From assembly GCA_964640995.1 (NCBI GenBank), contig CAZXJJ010000001.1, positions 434,001-498,000 of the forward strand: a stretch of DNA of 64,000 bases. Reading direction: 5' to 3'. The number at the start of each line of letters is the position of its first letter. Positions within the stretch are counted from its first letter, which is position 1. Both the position numbers and the translations under genes were made by a program. The notes beneath the pieces were generated by a model. It saw nothing but the letters and a program-made list of their open reading frames with translations, had not been told where the DNA came from and did no database searches. The stretch is from JAAYUH01 sp964640995 (lineage in GTDB: Bacteria; Caldisericota; Caldisericia; B22-G15). Below are positions 1 through 8,509 of the stretch, piece by piece.

Positions 1-808
1 AAAGAATCCACCTTTTTCTTGAATCAAGGTGCTTCTCTTTTGGAATAAATATTGTTCCGATATCTTCTCCCTCAATCACTCCTTTTATTGTTTTAAAAGG
101 ATTTAAGCCACTTCCAATTACAGTTTTTACTCCAACACTTGTTGCAATTTTTGCTGCACTTATTTTTGTCTCCATTCCTCCTGTTCCAAGAGATGTTTTT
201 GTTTTTTCAATAAAAGAATAAATTTTATCATCAAAAGACTCTACAATTTTTATTCTTTTTGCATCTTTATGTACGATTGGGTCTTTATCATAAACTCCAT
301 CTGTTGTTGTAAGTATTATCAAAATATCTGCATCGATTATTGTTGAAACTATTGCAGAAAGGGTGTCATTGTCTCCAAATTTTATTTCATCTACAGCGAC
401 AACATCATTTTCATTTACAATTGGAACAATACCTTTTTCAAGTAAAACATCAAAAGTATTTCTTGTGTTAATATATCTTGTTCTATCAATTATATCCTCT
501 CTTGTTAAAAGGATTTGTGCGATTTTTATCCCAAAAAGCGAGAAAAATTCAGAGTATATATTCATCAAAATACTCTGACCTATTGCAGCAGATGCTTGTT
601 TAAGTGAAATTGATTTTGGTTTTTGATTAAGTCCCAATGATTTTAAGCCAAGACCTATTGCACCTGAAGTTACAACCACAGGTTTAAATCCTTTATTTAT
701 TAAATAATAAACACCTTTTGCTAAACTTCCAAGAACTTCAGGTTCTGGAACTTTTGTTTCAGAATGTGTAAGGCAATTTGTCCCAATTTTAATAACAACT
801 TTACCCAT
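1..808 (-). CDS. proB: glutamate 5-kinase, 3' end cut by window edge
   Basis: Translating the reverse strand from the ATG at 808 gives an open frame of about 269 codons that runs off the window edge. It begins MGKVVIKIGTN and carries VVVTSGAIGLG, the VNENDVVAVDEIKFGDND segment and the SLGTGGMETKISAAKIA segment. These are the hallmark amino-acid-kinase (AAK) motifs of glutamate 5-kinase, which phosphorylates glutamate in the first step of proline synthesis. The frame ends near LDSRKRWI, where the kinase domain of ProB normally joins the C-terminal PUA domain, so the PUA part (if present) and proA lie outside. No Shine-Dalgarno is visible upstream. A TAAAAT box lies about 7 nt before the ATG, so the mRNA could be leaderless (inference). 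Family assignment is firm. Confidence 0.95.
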   Translation of the reverse strand, partial: MGKVVIKIGTNCLTHSETKVPEPEVLGSLAKGVYYLINKGFKPVVVTSGAIGLGLKSLGLNQKPKSISLKQASAAIGQSILMNIYSEFFSLFGIKIAQILLTREDIIDRTRYINTRNTFDVLLEKGIVPIVNENDVVAVDEIKFGDNDTLSAIVSTIIDADILIILTTTDGVYDKDPIVHKDAKRIKIVESFDDKIYSFIEKTKTSLGTGGMETKISAAKIATSVGVKTVIGSGLNPFKTIKGVIEGEDIGTIFIPKEKHLDSRKRWIL

Positions 809-916
809 ATTTTCAATTTTATCATAATGAAATTTACTTGTTTATTTTTCTAGTTTTAATATAAAATTTCCTTTAACCAAGTTTAAACAATAACAAATCC
901 AGAATACGTTCGGCAA

Positions 917-2141
917 ATGTTTATGCATGACATTTATCACACAAGAAAAACAAATTTAAATGGTCCTGAAACTCCAAAAGAAAAATTTAAGTTTTCAACA
1001 GGAGAACAAATTGATGCATCTCCAGTTATTGGTAATGGTGGAACAATTTATATCAATTCTGGAGATTCTAAACTTTATGCTATCAATTCAAATGGTACTG
1101 AAAAATGGTATTATAAAGGACCTGGAGACACTCAAACTATTTCTTCACCAACAGTTGATGCGAATAGAGTAATTTATTTTGGTAGAGTTAGGACAATTTA
1201 TGCTGTTATTCAAGATGGAACATTAAAATGGTCTTTTAAAACAGGAGGACTTACAGAATCTCCACCAATAATTTCTTTTGATGAAACAATATATGTGGGT
1301 GGAGGTAAATATTTATATGCACTTGATAAAAATGGTAATAAAAAGTAGGAATATGAAACAGGAGCATCTATAACAAGATCATCACCTGCAATTTCTCATG
1401 ATGGAACAATTTATGTTGGAGTTATTAATAGAGGTTTAGTAGCATTTAATCCTGATGGAACAGCAAAATGTACTTTTAAAACAAAACTTTGGTTGAATTC
1501 TTAGCCTTCAATTGATGGAAATGGAGTTATTTATATTGGAGATGAGAGTGGTTATCTTTATGCAATTAATCTTGATAGTACTTTAAAATGGGAACTCGAT
1601 CTTAAGGAAAAAAAATTTATTATTCATCAGTTGCAATTGGAAGTAACAATACAATTTTTGTAGGTTCAGGAAGAGATCTTTATGCACTTGAGAATAGTAG
1701 AACACCACCACCTCTACCAAAAACTGAAGAAATAACTATACTTCTCTGGATTGGAAATCTAATGATGAGTATAAATGGAATCTATAAAGAAATTGATCTT
1801 GGAAGTGGAACTGTACTAGTTATTATTAGTGAGTGGGGAAGAACTTTACTTCCAATAAAAGCAATTGTTGAAGAGTTAAATGGAGAAGTGCTTTGGGATT
1901 GAACAATTCGAAAAGTTACAATTTTATTTAAAGGAAGCACCATTGAACTTTGGATTGATAATCCTCAAGCAAGAGTAAATGGAGAACTTAAATGGATTGA
2001 TGAGAATAATCACAATATTAAACCAATAATTATAAATAATAGAACAATGCTTCCTATTAGATTTGTTGCTGAAAATCTTGGCTGTGAAGTTCTATGGGAT
2101 GGAAATACAAAAAAGTAACAATTATTTATCCAAAAGGTTAA
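917..2141 (+). pseudogene. decayed secreted PQQ-like beta-propeller with copper amine oxidase N-terminal (stalk) repeats
   Basis: Conceptual translation gives about five WD/PQQ-like blades, with repeats of the type SPVIGNGGTIYI...LYAINSNGTEKW. Two copper-amine-oxidase-N (PF07833-like) stalk units follow, recognised by TLLPIKAIVEELNGEVLWD and TMLPIRFVAENLGCEVLWDG. The frame is broken by TAG at 1346-1348 (in a K-W-E-Y context, so probably from TGG), TAG at 1502-1504, TGA at 1900-1902 (where the repeat expects Gly) and frameshifts at the A8 run near 1610 and the A run at 2110-2114. The final corrected frame would end VTIIYPKG at 2141. Intact relatives are secreted or cell-surface proteins; here no signal peptide survives and the start is arbitrary. 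Substitution-type stops make a sequencing artefact unlikely. The family is clear and the loss of function is an inference. Confidence 0.85.
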
Positions 2142-2144
2142 TTT

Positions 2145-2172
2145 TTGTTTAAAATATTTTTTATGATATAAT
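2145..2172 (+). promoter_or_regulatory. promoter of tRNA-Ala
   Basis: A TTGTTT box at 2145-2150 and a perfect TATAAT at 2167-2172 are separated by 16 nt. The tRNA begins 19 nt after the -10 box. Seen directly; use as a promoter is inferred. Confidence 0.65.
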
Positions 2173-2190
2173 ATTTTAAGATTTTGAGGT

Positions 2191-2265
2191 GGGGCAGTAG
2201 TTCAGCGGGAGAACGCCTGATTTGCACTCAGGAGGTCACGGGTTCAAATCCCGTCTGCTCCACCA
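2191..2265 (+). tRNA. tRNA-Ala (anticodon TGC)
   Basis: The sequence folds as a cloverleaf. The acceptor is GGGGCAG paired with CTGCTCC (one G-T pair), the anticodon stem is CCTGA/TCAGG around loop TTTGCAC, and the T arm contains GGTTCAAATC. CCA is encoded at 2263-2265. Anticodon TGC reads alanine codons. It sits just after the decayed stalk gene and converges on pepT, whose stop is 21 nt downstream. Confidence 0.95.
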
Positions 2266-2286
2266 AAATGAAAAATCTTCAAATCC

Positions 2287-3522
2287 CTATTTAGAATAAA
2301 ATTTAGTGTAATTTTTTACAATATTTATAACAATTTCAGTTACTTTTTCAAGAGATGATACTGGTATATACTCATATCTGCTATGGTAATTGAAGCCACC
2401 AACACCGATGTTTGGAGTTGAAATTCCTTTGTATGAGAGGCGAGCACCATCTGTTCCACCTCTAATTGGAATTATCTTTGGAGAAATTCCAACTTCCTCC
2501 ATTGATTTTTTTGCAATTTCAATAAGTTCCATATGGGGTTCGACAATTTCTCTCATGTTATAGTATGTATCTTCAAGTGTTAAATTAACTGTTTCATCAC
2601 CATATTTAAAATTAAGAATTTCAACAATTTTTTTCATAATTTCTTTTCTTTTTTGGAAACTCTCCTTGAAAAAATCTCTTATAATAAAATATAAATTTGT
2701 TTTCTCAACTTTTCCTTCAAAAGAAATTAGGTGGAAAAATCCTTCATAACCTTCAGTGTGTTCTGGTCTTTCTTGTGGCGGCAACATATTTATTAATTCA
2801 TTTGCAATTAACATTGAATTTTTCATTTTTCCTTTTGCTTCTTTTGGATGAATATCAACTCCATTAATTTCAATTAGTGCTTTTGCGGCATTAAAATTCT
2901 CAAATTGAAGTTCACCAACCTCTCCACCATCAACTGTAAAAGCAAATTTAACTCCAAATTTTTCTGGTTCAAGATATTCAACTCCTTTTCCAATTTCTTC
3001 ATCAGGAGTAAAACAAACTCTTATTTTTCCATGTTTTATTTCTGGATGATTTATAAGATATTCCATTGCAGTAACAATTTCTGCAATTCCTCCCTTATCG
3101 TCTGCACCAAGAAGAGTTGTTCCATCTGTAACAACAATATCATCTCCTTTATATTTTGAAATTTCAGAATAGTATGATGGTGATAAAACTATATTCTCTC
3201 TTTCATTTAAAACTATATCTTTTCCATCATAATTTTCAATTACTCTTGGATTTACATTTTTTCCACTCATATTTGGTGCAGTATCCATATGTGCCATAAA
3301 TCCCAATGCTGGAATTTCTTTATCAATATTAGATGGAAGTGTTGCAAAAACATATGAGTGTTCATCAACCTCAACATCTTTCATTCCAATTGAAATCAAT
3401 TCATTTTTGAGGTATTCAGCAAAAATTCTCTGTGTCTCTGTTGAGGGATATGTTTCGCTTCCTTCTTTTGATTGAGTATCATATTTCACATAATTTAAAA
3501 ATCTTTCCAAAACTTTTTTCAC
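2287..3522 (-). CDS. pepT: peptidase T (tripeptide aminopeptidase)
   Basis: The 411-residue protein matches the usual length of PepT, an M20-family cytoplasmic di-zinc aminopeptidase that removes N-terminal residues from tripeptides. Metal and catalytic motifs are present: MAHMDTA (H78, D80), GADDKGG (D141), PDEEIGKG (E175/E176), TVDGGEVGE, and NYHSRYEYI near the C terminus supplying the last histidine. The start is GTG at 3522, preceded by GGAGG with 7 nt spacing. It is the last gene of the nucleoside array, 13 nt after the phosphorylase stop, so it is probably expressed with it. This suggests joint scavenging of peptides and nucleosides. Confidence 0.95.
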   Translation of the reverse strand: MKKVLERFLNYVKYDTQSKEGSETYPSTETQRIFAEYLKNELISIGMKDVEVDEHSYVFATLPSNIDKEIPALGFMAHMDTAPNMSGKNVNPRVIENYDGKDIVLNERENIVLSPSYYSEISKYKGDDIVVTDGTTLLGADDKGGIAEIVTAMEYLINHPEIKHGKIRVCFTPDEEIGKGVEYLEPEKFGVKFAFTVDGGEVGELQFENFNAAKALIEINGVDIHPKEAKGKMKNSMLIANELINMLPPQERPEHTEGYEGFFHLISFEGKVEKTNLYFIIRDFFKESFQKRKEIMKKIVEILNFKYGDETVNLTLEDTYYNMREIVEPHMELIEIAKKSMEEVGISPKIIPIRGGTDGARLSYKGISTPNIGVGGFNYHSRYEYIPVSSLEKVTEIVINIVKNYTKFYSK

Positions 3523-3535
3523 CTAAATCCTCCTT

Positions 3536-4255
3536 TTATTTAATTTCTAATAAGGTCTCAAGTGCAATTTTTGATGCAATATATTCTCCTTGTTCAAACT
3601 CTTTTTCTTTACCTTTTTCTTTCATTTTTCCAAGAGTAATATTTCCATCAATAACAAAAATTGCACCTGCCTTAACTTTCCTTCTTTGAGAAACAATAAA
3701 AACTATTCCACTTTCCATTTCAACTGCCTGAACTTTTGATTCAACATATTTTTTCATGAAATTATCATCATAACCTTCATAAAAACTATCAGAAGACAAA
3801 ACTATTCCATAGAAAACTCTGTCAAAATTCTCCTTTGCCTTTTTGATTATAAGTGAAGTTAAATCAAAATCTGGAACTGCTGGGAAGCCCAAAGGCAGAT
3901 ATTTAATAGAAGTTCCATCATCTCTAATTGATGAAGTTGCTATTACTATATCTCCAGTTTGTATTTCTGGATTAAGTCCTCCTGCACTTCCAACTCTAAT
4001 GAAAATTTTTCCACCAAGTTTAATCAACTCTTCAAGAACAATTGCAGCAGAAGGAGAGCCCATTCCAGTAGTCGCAACTGTAATTTTCTCTTTTTTGTAA
4101 AAACCAGTATAAACCAAAAGTGCCCTATATTCATTTACTAATTTTCCATTTTCTAAAAATTCATTATTTATTCTTTTTGCTCTATCTGGATTTCCAACTA
4201 AAATTAATTTTTCTGAAATATCCTCTTTTTCACATTTAATATGTGCTTCACCCAT
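3536..4255 (-). CDS. nucleoside phosphorylase, uridine/purine (PNP_UDP_1) family
   Basis: About 239 residues, the family's usual length. It catalyses phosphorolysis of a nucleoside to a free base and ribose-1-phosphate. Visible motifs are the N-terminal VGNPDRAKRI phosphate-site segment, TTGMGSPSAAIVLEEL, FIRVGSAGGL and AVEMESG, the ribose-binding Met-Glu motif. The overall pattern is closest to uridine phosphorylase or hexameric DeoD-type PNP; I cannot decide the substrate. An upstream in-frame TTG at 4264 could extend it by 3 codons, but GGAG lies about 10 nt before the ATG at 4255, which decides the start. It follows the amidohydrolase gene by 5 nt and precedes pepT, in the nucleoside array. 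Confidence 0.9.
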   Translation of the reverse strand: MGEAHIKCEKEDISEKLILVGNPDRAKRINNEFLENGKLVNEYRALLVYTGFYKKEKITVATTGMGSPSAAIVLEELIKLGGKIFIRVGSAGGLNPEIQTGDIVIATSSIRDDGTSIKYLPLGFPAVPDFDLTSLIIKKAKENFDRVFYGIVLSSDSFYEGYDDNFMKKYVESKVQAVEMESGIVFIVSQRRKVKAGAIFVIDGNITLGKMKEKGKEKEFEQGEYIASKIALETLLEIK

Positions 4256-4260
4256 AGAGT

Positions 4261-5556
4261 TCAATCTCCAAATTTTTGCATAGGTATATCACTTCTTATA
4301 AGCATTTTGTCTTTTATTTTATCTATCTCTTTCATTAAATATGGAATATCAATTGTTAAAATTTTTCCATTTTTTACTACAACTTTACCATCAATAATAA
4401 CAGTGTCTATATCTCTGTCAGATATAGAATATAGTAAATTTGCAAAAATATTTATCTCAGGGTTTAAAGAGGGAGAATTTTTGTTAACAAGAATTAAATC
4501 TGCTATGAAACCTTCTTTTATCTCTCCAACTTTAAGGTGATTTAAAAGAGTTCCTCCCGATGAAAAAAGCGGTATAAGTTCTTCTATTTTTGCAACTTCT
4601 GCATCACCTTTAGAAATTTTTGCATTAAGTGCAGCCATTCTTCCTGATTCAAAAATAGAAAGAGAGTTATTCGATACAACTCCATCTGTTGCAAAACCGC
4701 ATCTAACCTTCTCTTTTAAAATTCTAATTAGAATATCAGAAAGGTCTCCAAATTTCATAAATGTTTTTGCCGCATGAGCAATAAAAGCACTCTCATTTTT
4801 TATTATTTTTAAATCTTCATCTCTTGCTCTATAAGCATGAGCAATTAATGTGTTTTCTTTGATAAGACCAAGGTCATAAAGGTATTTTATTGGAGTTTTA
4901 CCTTTTTCTTTTAAATTTTTTTCTACTTGCCACTCCATTTCTGAAGCATGAATATGAATTTTTAATTTCAAAACTTGTGAGAGCATTGAAAATTTTTTCA
5001 AAAATTCTTCTGGACAAACATAAGGAGAATGTGGACCTAGAGATATTGTTAATCTGTCTAATATACCATTATATTTTTCTATAAAATCCAATGCTTTTTT
5101 GAAATTTTCCTCTTCTCTCTCTCCAACACCAAAAAGAGCCCATGATAGATCTGCTCTCATTCCTGATTCTTCATATGCTTTATAAGCATGATCCATATAA
5201 AAATAGTGATCAAATACAGTTGTAACACCTGAAAGAAGCATTTCTGCTGCACCAAGAAGAGTTCCAAAATAAACAAATTCAGGTTTTAAATTTTTTTCAT
5301 AAATCCAAATATACTTATTAAACCAATCAGTTGAATTTACATCTTCAGCAGAACCTCTAATAAGAGTCATAGAAACATGGGAGTGACAATTTACAAGTCC
5401 TGGAAGTGTATAAAAATCTTTTCCATCAATAACTTCACCTTTTTTTTCTAAATTTTCTCCAATTTTTTTTATTTTATTTCCCTCAATTAAAATATCTTTA
5501 TTTTTCTCAATTTTAAGGTCAGAAAAATTTATAATTGTTGTATTTTTAATTAACAT
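4261..5556 (-). CDS. amidohydrolase of the MTA/SAH (adenosine-type) deaminase family
   Basis: A 431-residue zinc amidohydrolase. The metal-binding HSH (H58, H60) follows LPGLVNC, HIHASEMEWQ gives the next histidine and glutamate, AHAYRA another histidine, and FATDGVVSNNS the catalytic aspartate. This set is typical of cytosolic deaminases acting on S-adenosylhomocysteine, 5'-methylthioadenosine, adenosine, or guanine-like rings (MtaD/SsnA/TrzN group). The C-terminal composite domain (GFIADLILVN) is intact. Placed between a nucleoside hydrolase and a nucleoside phosphorylase, it most likely deaminates a purine nucleoside or base. The exact substrate cannot be read from the sequence. Confidence 0.88.
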   Translation of the reverse strand: MLIKNTTIINFSDLKIEKNKDILIEGNKIKKIGENLEKKGEVIDGKDFYTLPGLVNCHSHVSMTLIRGSAEDVNSTDWFNKYIWIYEKNLKPEFVYFGTLLGAAEMLLSGVTTVFDHYFYMDHAYKAYEESGMRADLSWALFGVGEREEENFKKALDFIEKYNGILDRLTISLGPHSPYVCPEEFLKKFSMLSQVLKLKIHIHASEMEWQVEKNLKEKGKTPIKYLYDLGLIKENTLIAHAYRARDEDLKIIKNESAFIAHAAKTFMKFGDLSDILIRILKEKVRCGFATDGVVSNNSLSIFESGRMAALNAKISKGDAEVAKIEELIPLFSSGGTLLNHLKVGEIKEGFIADLILVNKNSPSLNPEINIFANLLYSISDRDIDTVIIDGKVVVKNGKILTIDIPYLMKEIDKIKDKMLIRSDIPMQKFGD

Positions 5557-5571
5557 TTTCTCTCCTGATTT

Positions 5572-6507
5572 CTAATTTTTATCTAACTTATCAATCATAT
5601 TAAAAATCATTTTTTTAAATTTAATTAAATCTAAATCAACTGCAACAGAAGCATTTGGTTTTCTCTTTAAAACTCTATAAGTATCAACAACAGTTCTTCC
5701 TCTTGTTAATTCTCCCTGAATTTCAATATCAACAAAGTAATCTTTTAAAGTTAAAACAGTCTCATCAACAAGATATGCAATTGTTAATGCATCATGAATT
5801 GGTGCACCATTGAATCCAAAAAAATCTTTATTTGCATTTGCAAAAAATCTTAAAAGTGGACCAACAACACTTGAAACTTTTCCATTCATCTTTTCTATTT
5901 TTTCAATATCTTCAAAAGTAATTAGTGCTTTGTTTGTTACATCGAGTCCAACCATAACAATTGGAACATCTGAGTTAAAAACAATTTTTGCTGCTTCTGG
6001 ATCTACATAAATGTTAAACTCTGCCGCTGGAGTTATGTTCGAATCAAAAATTGCTCCTCCCATCAAAACAATTTTTTCAATTTTTTCCTTGATTTTTGGC
6101 TCTTTTATTAAAGAAATAGCAATGTTTGTTAAAGGTCCTGTCGATACAAGGTATATTTTTTCATTTGATTTTAAAAGTTTTTCAACTATAAAATCAACCG
6201 CATGAATTCTTAAGGATTCAACTCGAGGTTTTGGAAGATTTGCTCCATCAAGACCTGATACACCATGAATTTTAGGGGCAGTAATTAATTCTCTTAAAAT
6301 TGGTTTATCAAAACCTCTTGCAACTTTTATATCTTTTCTATTAATTAGTGTTAAAGTTTTTAAAGCATTTTCAAAAGTTTTATCTCCAGTCTGATTTCCA
6401 GCAACTGTTGTTATTCCAATGAGTTCAATTTCTTCTCTTGTTGCTGCAAGCATAATTGCTATCATATCATCATGACCTGGATCACAATCAAGAAGCACTT
6501 TTTTCAT
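5572..6507 (-). CDS. nucleoside hydrolase (IUNH family), copy 1
   Basis: A 311-residue inosine-uridine preferring nucleoside hydrolase that cleaves N-ribosides to base plus ribose. The calcium-binding Asp cluster is DCDPGHDD at residues 7-14. HGVSGLDG, the GPLTNIA motif, MGGAI, AEFNIYVDPEAA and the active-site His-Asp in APIHDALTIA are all present, so it should be catalytically competent. It follows the second permease by 19 nt and precedes the deaminase by 15 nt in the same operon. A second, divergent copy at 11192-12118 lies on the other side of the transporter genes. Released ribose would feed the ribokinase at 12115. Confidence 0.94.
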   Translation of the reverse strand: MKKVLLDCDPGHDDMIAIMLAATREEIELIGITTVAGNQTGDKTFENALKTLTLINRKDIKVARGFDKPILRELITAPKIHGVSGLDGANLPKPRVESLRIHAVDFIVEKLLKSNEKIYLVSTGPLTNIAISLIKEPKIKEKIEKIVLMGGAIFDSNITPAAEFNIYVDPEAAKIVFNSDVPIVMVGLDVTNKALITFEDIEKIEKMNGKVSSVVGPLLRFFANANKDFFGFNGAPIHDALTIAYLVDETVLTLKDYFVDIEIQGELTRGRTVVDTYRVLKRKPNASVAVDLDLIKFKKMIFNMIDKLDKN

Positions 6508-6526
6508 TTTTTAATCTCCTTTCTTT

Positions 6527-7444
6527 TTATATTTTTTTCTTTTTTCTTGATGCTTGAATTGAATAAATTGTAAGAGTTATGACTGTAGCAATATAAGGAA
6601 TCATTTGAATGAATTCTGAAGGTATTTGAAGTGATGCAAGATAAATTGCTATTGTGTTTAAAATTCCAAAAAGAAGAGAAGCAAGAAAAACTCCAAGTGG
6701 AAGATGTGTTCCTAAGTTTGAAGCAGCAATTGCAATAAATCCTCTTCCTGCAGTCATATCTCTTGCAAACCAACTCACATATCCCATTGAAAGATAAAGA
6801 CCTCCAAGAGCACCAAAAATTCCAGAGAGTAAAAGTGCATAAAATCTTATTTTATTAACATTTACACCAACTGAACTTGCAGCATCTGGATTTTGACCAA
6901 CTGCTCTTATTCTTAATCCTAGAGGTGTTTTAAAAATTATTATATAAAAAACAATAACTGAAATTATTGCTAAATATGTAAGAATATTATGGCCACTGAA
7001 AATTTGTCCTATGATTGGTATATCTTTTAGAATTGGAATTTGAATTGATGGAAAAACTAAACTTTTAAGTGAACTTGAGGTTCCTTTATCTTTTGCAAAA
7101 ACATATAAAAGAAAAATTGAGAATCCCGAAGAAAACATATTTAAAGCAATTGCTGCAAGAATTATGTTTGCTTTAAGTTTCAGATGGAAATAGGCAAGAA
7201 TACATGCAAGACTAATACCAGCAAGAATTCCAGAAATCAATGCAAGGGTAAGATTTTGTGTAAATGCACTGACAATTACTCCAAAAAATGCTGCAATAAG
7301 CATTGTTCCTTCCATAGATATGTTGATTGCTCCAGATAGGGCTGTTATTGCAACTCCAATTGCAGCAAAAAGAATTGGAGTCATAACTCTTAAAATTGCA
7401 AAACCAAATGATGGACTTAAAATACTTTTAAGAAGCGGATTCAA
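6527..7444 (-). CDS. nupQ: nucleoside ABC transporter permease (NupQ type)
   Basis: A 305-residue hydrophobic protein of the BPD_transp_2 permease family, with about 8-10 membrane segments. Typical motifs are SGAINISMEGTML, AIALNMFSSGF, LRIRAVGQNPDAA and AARDMTAGRGFIAIA-like segments. Together with the partner permease, ATPase and BmpA-type lipoprotein, the order binding protein, ATPase, long permease, short permease reproduces the nupNOPQ (yufNOPQ) nucleoside importer. It overlaps the upstream permease gene by 17 nt, which indicates translational coupling. The gene symbol rests on family and order; the nucleoside range is not determined. Confidence 0.88.
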   Translation of the reverse strand: MNPLLKSILSPSFGFAILRVMTPILFAAIGVAITALSGAINISMEGTMLIAAFFGVIVSAFTQNLTLALISGILAGISLACILAYFHLKLKANIILAAIALNMFSSGFSIFLLYVFAKDKGTSSSLKSLVFPSIQIPILKDIPIIGQIFSGHNILTYLAIISVIVFYIIIFKTPLGLRIRAVGQNPDAASSVGVNVNKIRFYALLLSGIFGALGGLYLSMGYVSWFARDMTAGRGFIAIAASNLGTHLPLGVFLASLLFGILNTIAIYLASLQIPSEFIQMIPYIATVITLTIYSIQASRKKKKI

Positions 7445-8504
7445 TTTTCACCTCCCTTTTTTCTGCCTCTCTTACAGTTATTTTATATTTCAATTGAGTT
7501 AAGAATGCTTCAGCAGTTATAAGAAGAATTATTATAGATTCAAGAACAGTAACTATTTCTGCAGGAATATCTGTAAGTAAATTTAAAACTTGACCACTAA
7601 CTCTTAAATATGCGATAAAAATTGATGCAAATGCAATTAAAATAGGATGATTTCTTCCAATAATTGCAACAACAACTCCATCCCATCCATAACCAGGAGT
7701 AGTTTGCCAGTTAAATCTTCTATGAATACCCATAACTTCACTTATTCCTGCAATTCCTGCAATAAAACCACCTATTACCTGTGTGAATAAAATTATTTTA
7801 AATGTGTTGATTCCTCCATATTTTGCAAAATTTATGTTAAAACCTGTCATTCTAATTTCATAACCAAGTTTTGTTTTATAAAGAAGAATATAAATAAGAA
7901 CAACAAAAACAATTGTTAGAAGAACTCCATAATGAATTCTTGTGTTTTTGACAAATTGATCAAACCATGCTGTCTTTGGCAATTGATAAGATACAAGGAA
8001 CCCTGCTTTTTTATCCCTAAAATGGAAATTTATTATATATAAACTTAAATATAGTGCAACATAGTTCATCATTAGTGTTATAACTAGTTCACTCGCTTTC
8101 CATTTTGCTTTAAGAATTCCAGGGATAAACCCCCAAAATGCACCAACTCCTCCTGCGACAAGAAGCATAAGAGGAATATGAATTATTTTTGGAAAATTAG
8201 TTGATACACCAAAACCTGTAGCAACTGCTGCTGAAATAAAAAGCGCACCCTCTGCTCCTATGTTAAATTGTTCTGCTTGAAATGGTATTGCTATTGCAAG
8301 ACCACATAATATAATTGGTGAAGCCATTTCAATTACATTTCCCAATCTTCCTACCGAACTGAAAGGACCTAAAAAGAAATATCTCAAACCATTTACAGGA
8401 TCTTTACTATAAATAAATATAATCAAGACACAGATAAATGCACCAATTAAAAAAGCAATGATTGTTCTAATCAAATTAAAATATTTTAAAATAAACCTCT
8501 CCAT
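7428..8504 (-). CDS. nupP: nucleoside ABC transporter permease (NupP type)
   Basis: A 358-residue multi-spanning membrane protein of the same BPD_transp_2 family as its neighbour. Its segment FNIGAEGALFISAAVATGFG is the signature of the longer permease, with further motifs KASELVITLMMNYVAL, YEIRMTGFN and YGWDGVVVAIIGRN. It begins 5 nt after the ATPase stop and overlaps the next permease. It forms half of the membrane channel for nucleoside import, with NupQ as the other half. The last ~20 residues are charged and probably cytoplasmic. Confidence 0.88.
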   Translation of the reverse strand: MERFILKYFNLIRTIIAFLIGAFICVLIIFIYSKDPVNGLRYFFLGPFSSVGRLGNVIEMASPIILCGLAIAIPFQAEQFNIGAEGALFISAAVATGFGVSTNFPKIIHIPLMLLVAGGVGAFWGFIPGILKAKWKASELVITLMMNYVALYLSLYIINFHFRDKKAGFLVSYQLPKTAWFDQFVKNTRIHYGVLLTIVFVVLIYILLYKTKLGYEIRMTGFNINFAKYGGINTFKIILFTQVIGGFIAGIAGISEVMGIHRRFNWQTTPGYGWDGVVVAIIGRNHPILIAFASIFIAYLRVSGQVLNLLTDIPAEIVTVLESIIILLITAEAFLTQLKYKITVREAEKREVKIESAS

Positions 8505-8509
8505 TTAGT

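Noticed and set aside
1900..1902. TGA inside the stalk gene read as a recoded glycine or other amino acid
   Set aside because: Other genes use TGA as a normal stop (for example the 4-nt ATGA overlaps), and the same gene also has TAG stops and frameshifts, so decay explains it.
3432..3689. Plus-strand open frame over the phosphorylase/pepT junction
   Set aside because: It is a shadow of two well-supported minus-strand genes and has no recognisable motif.
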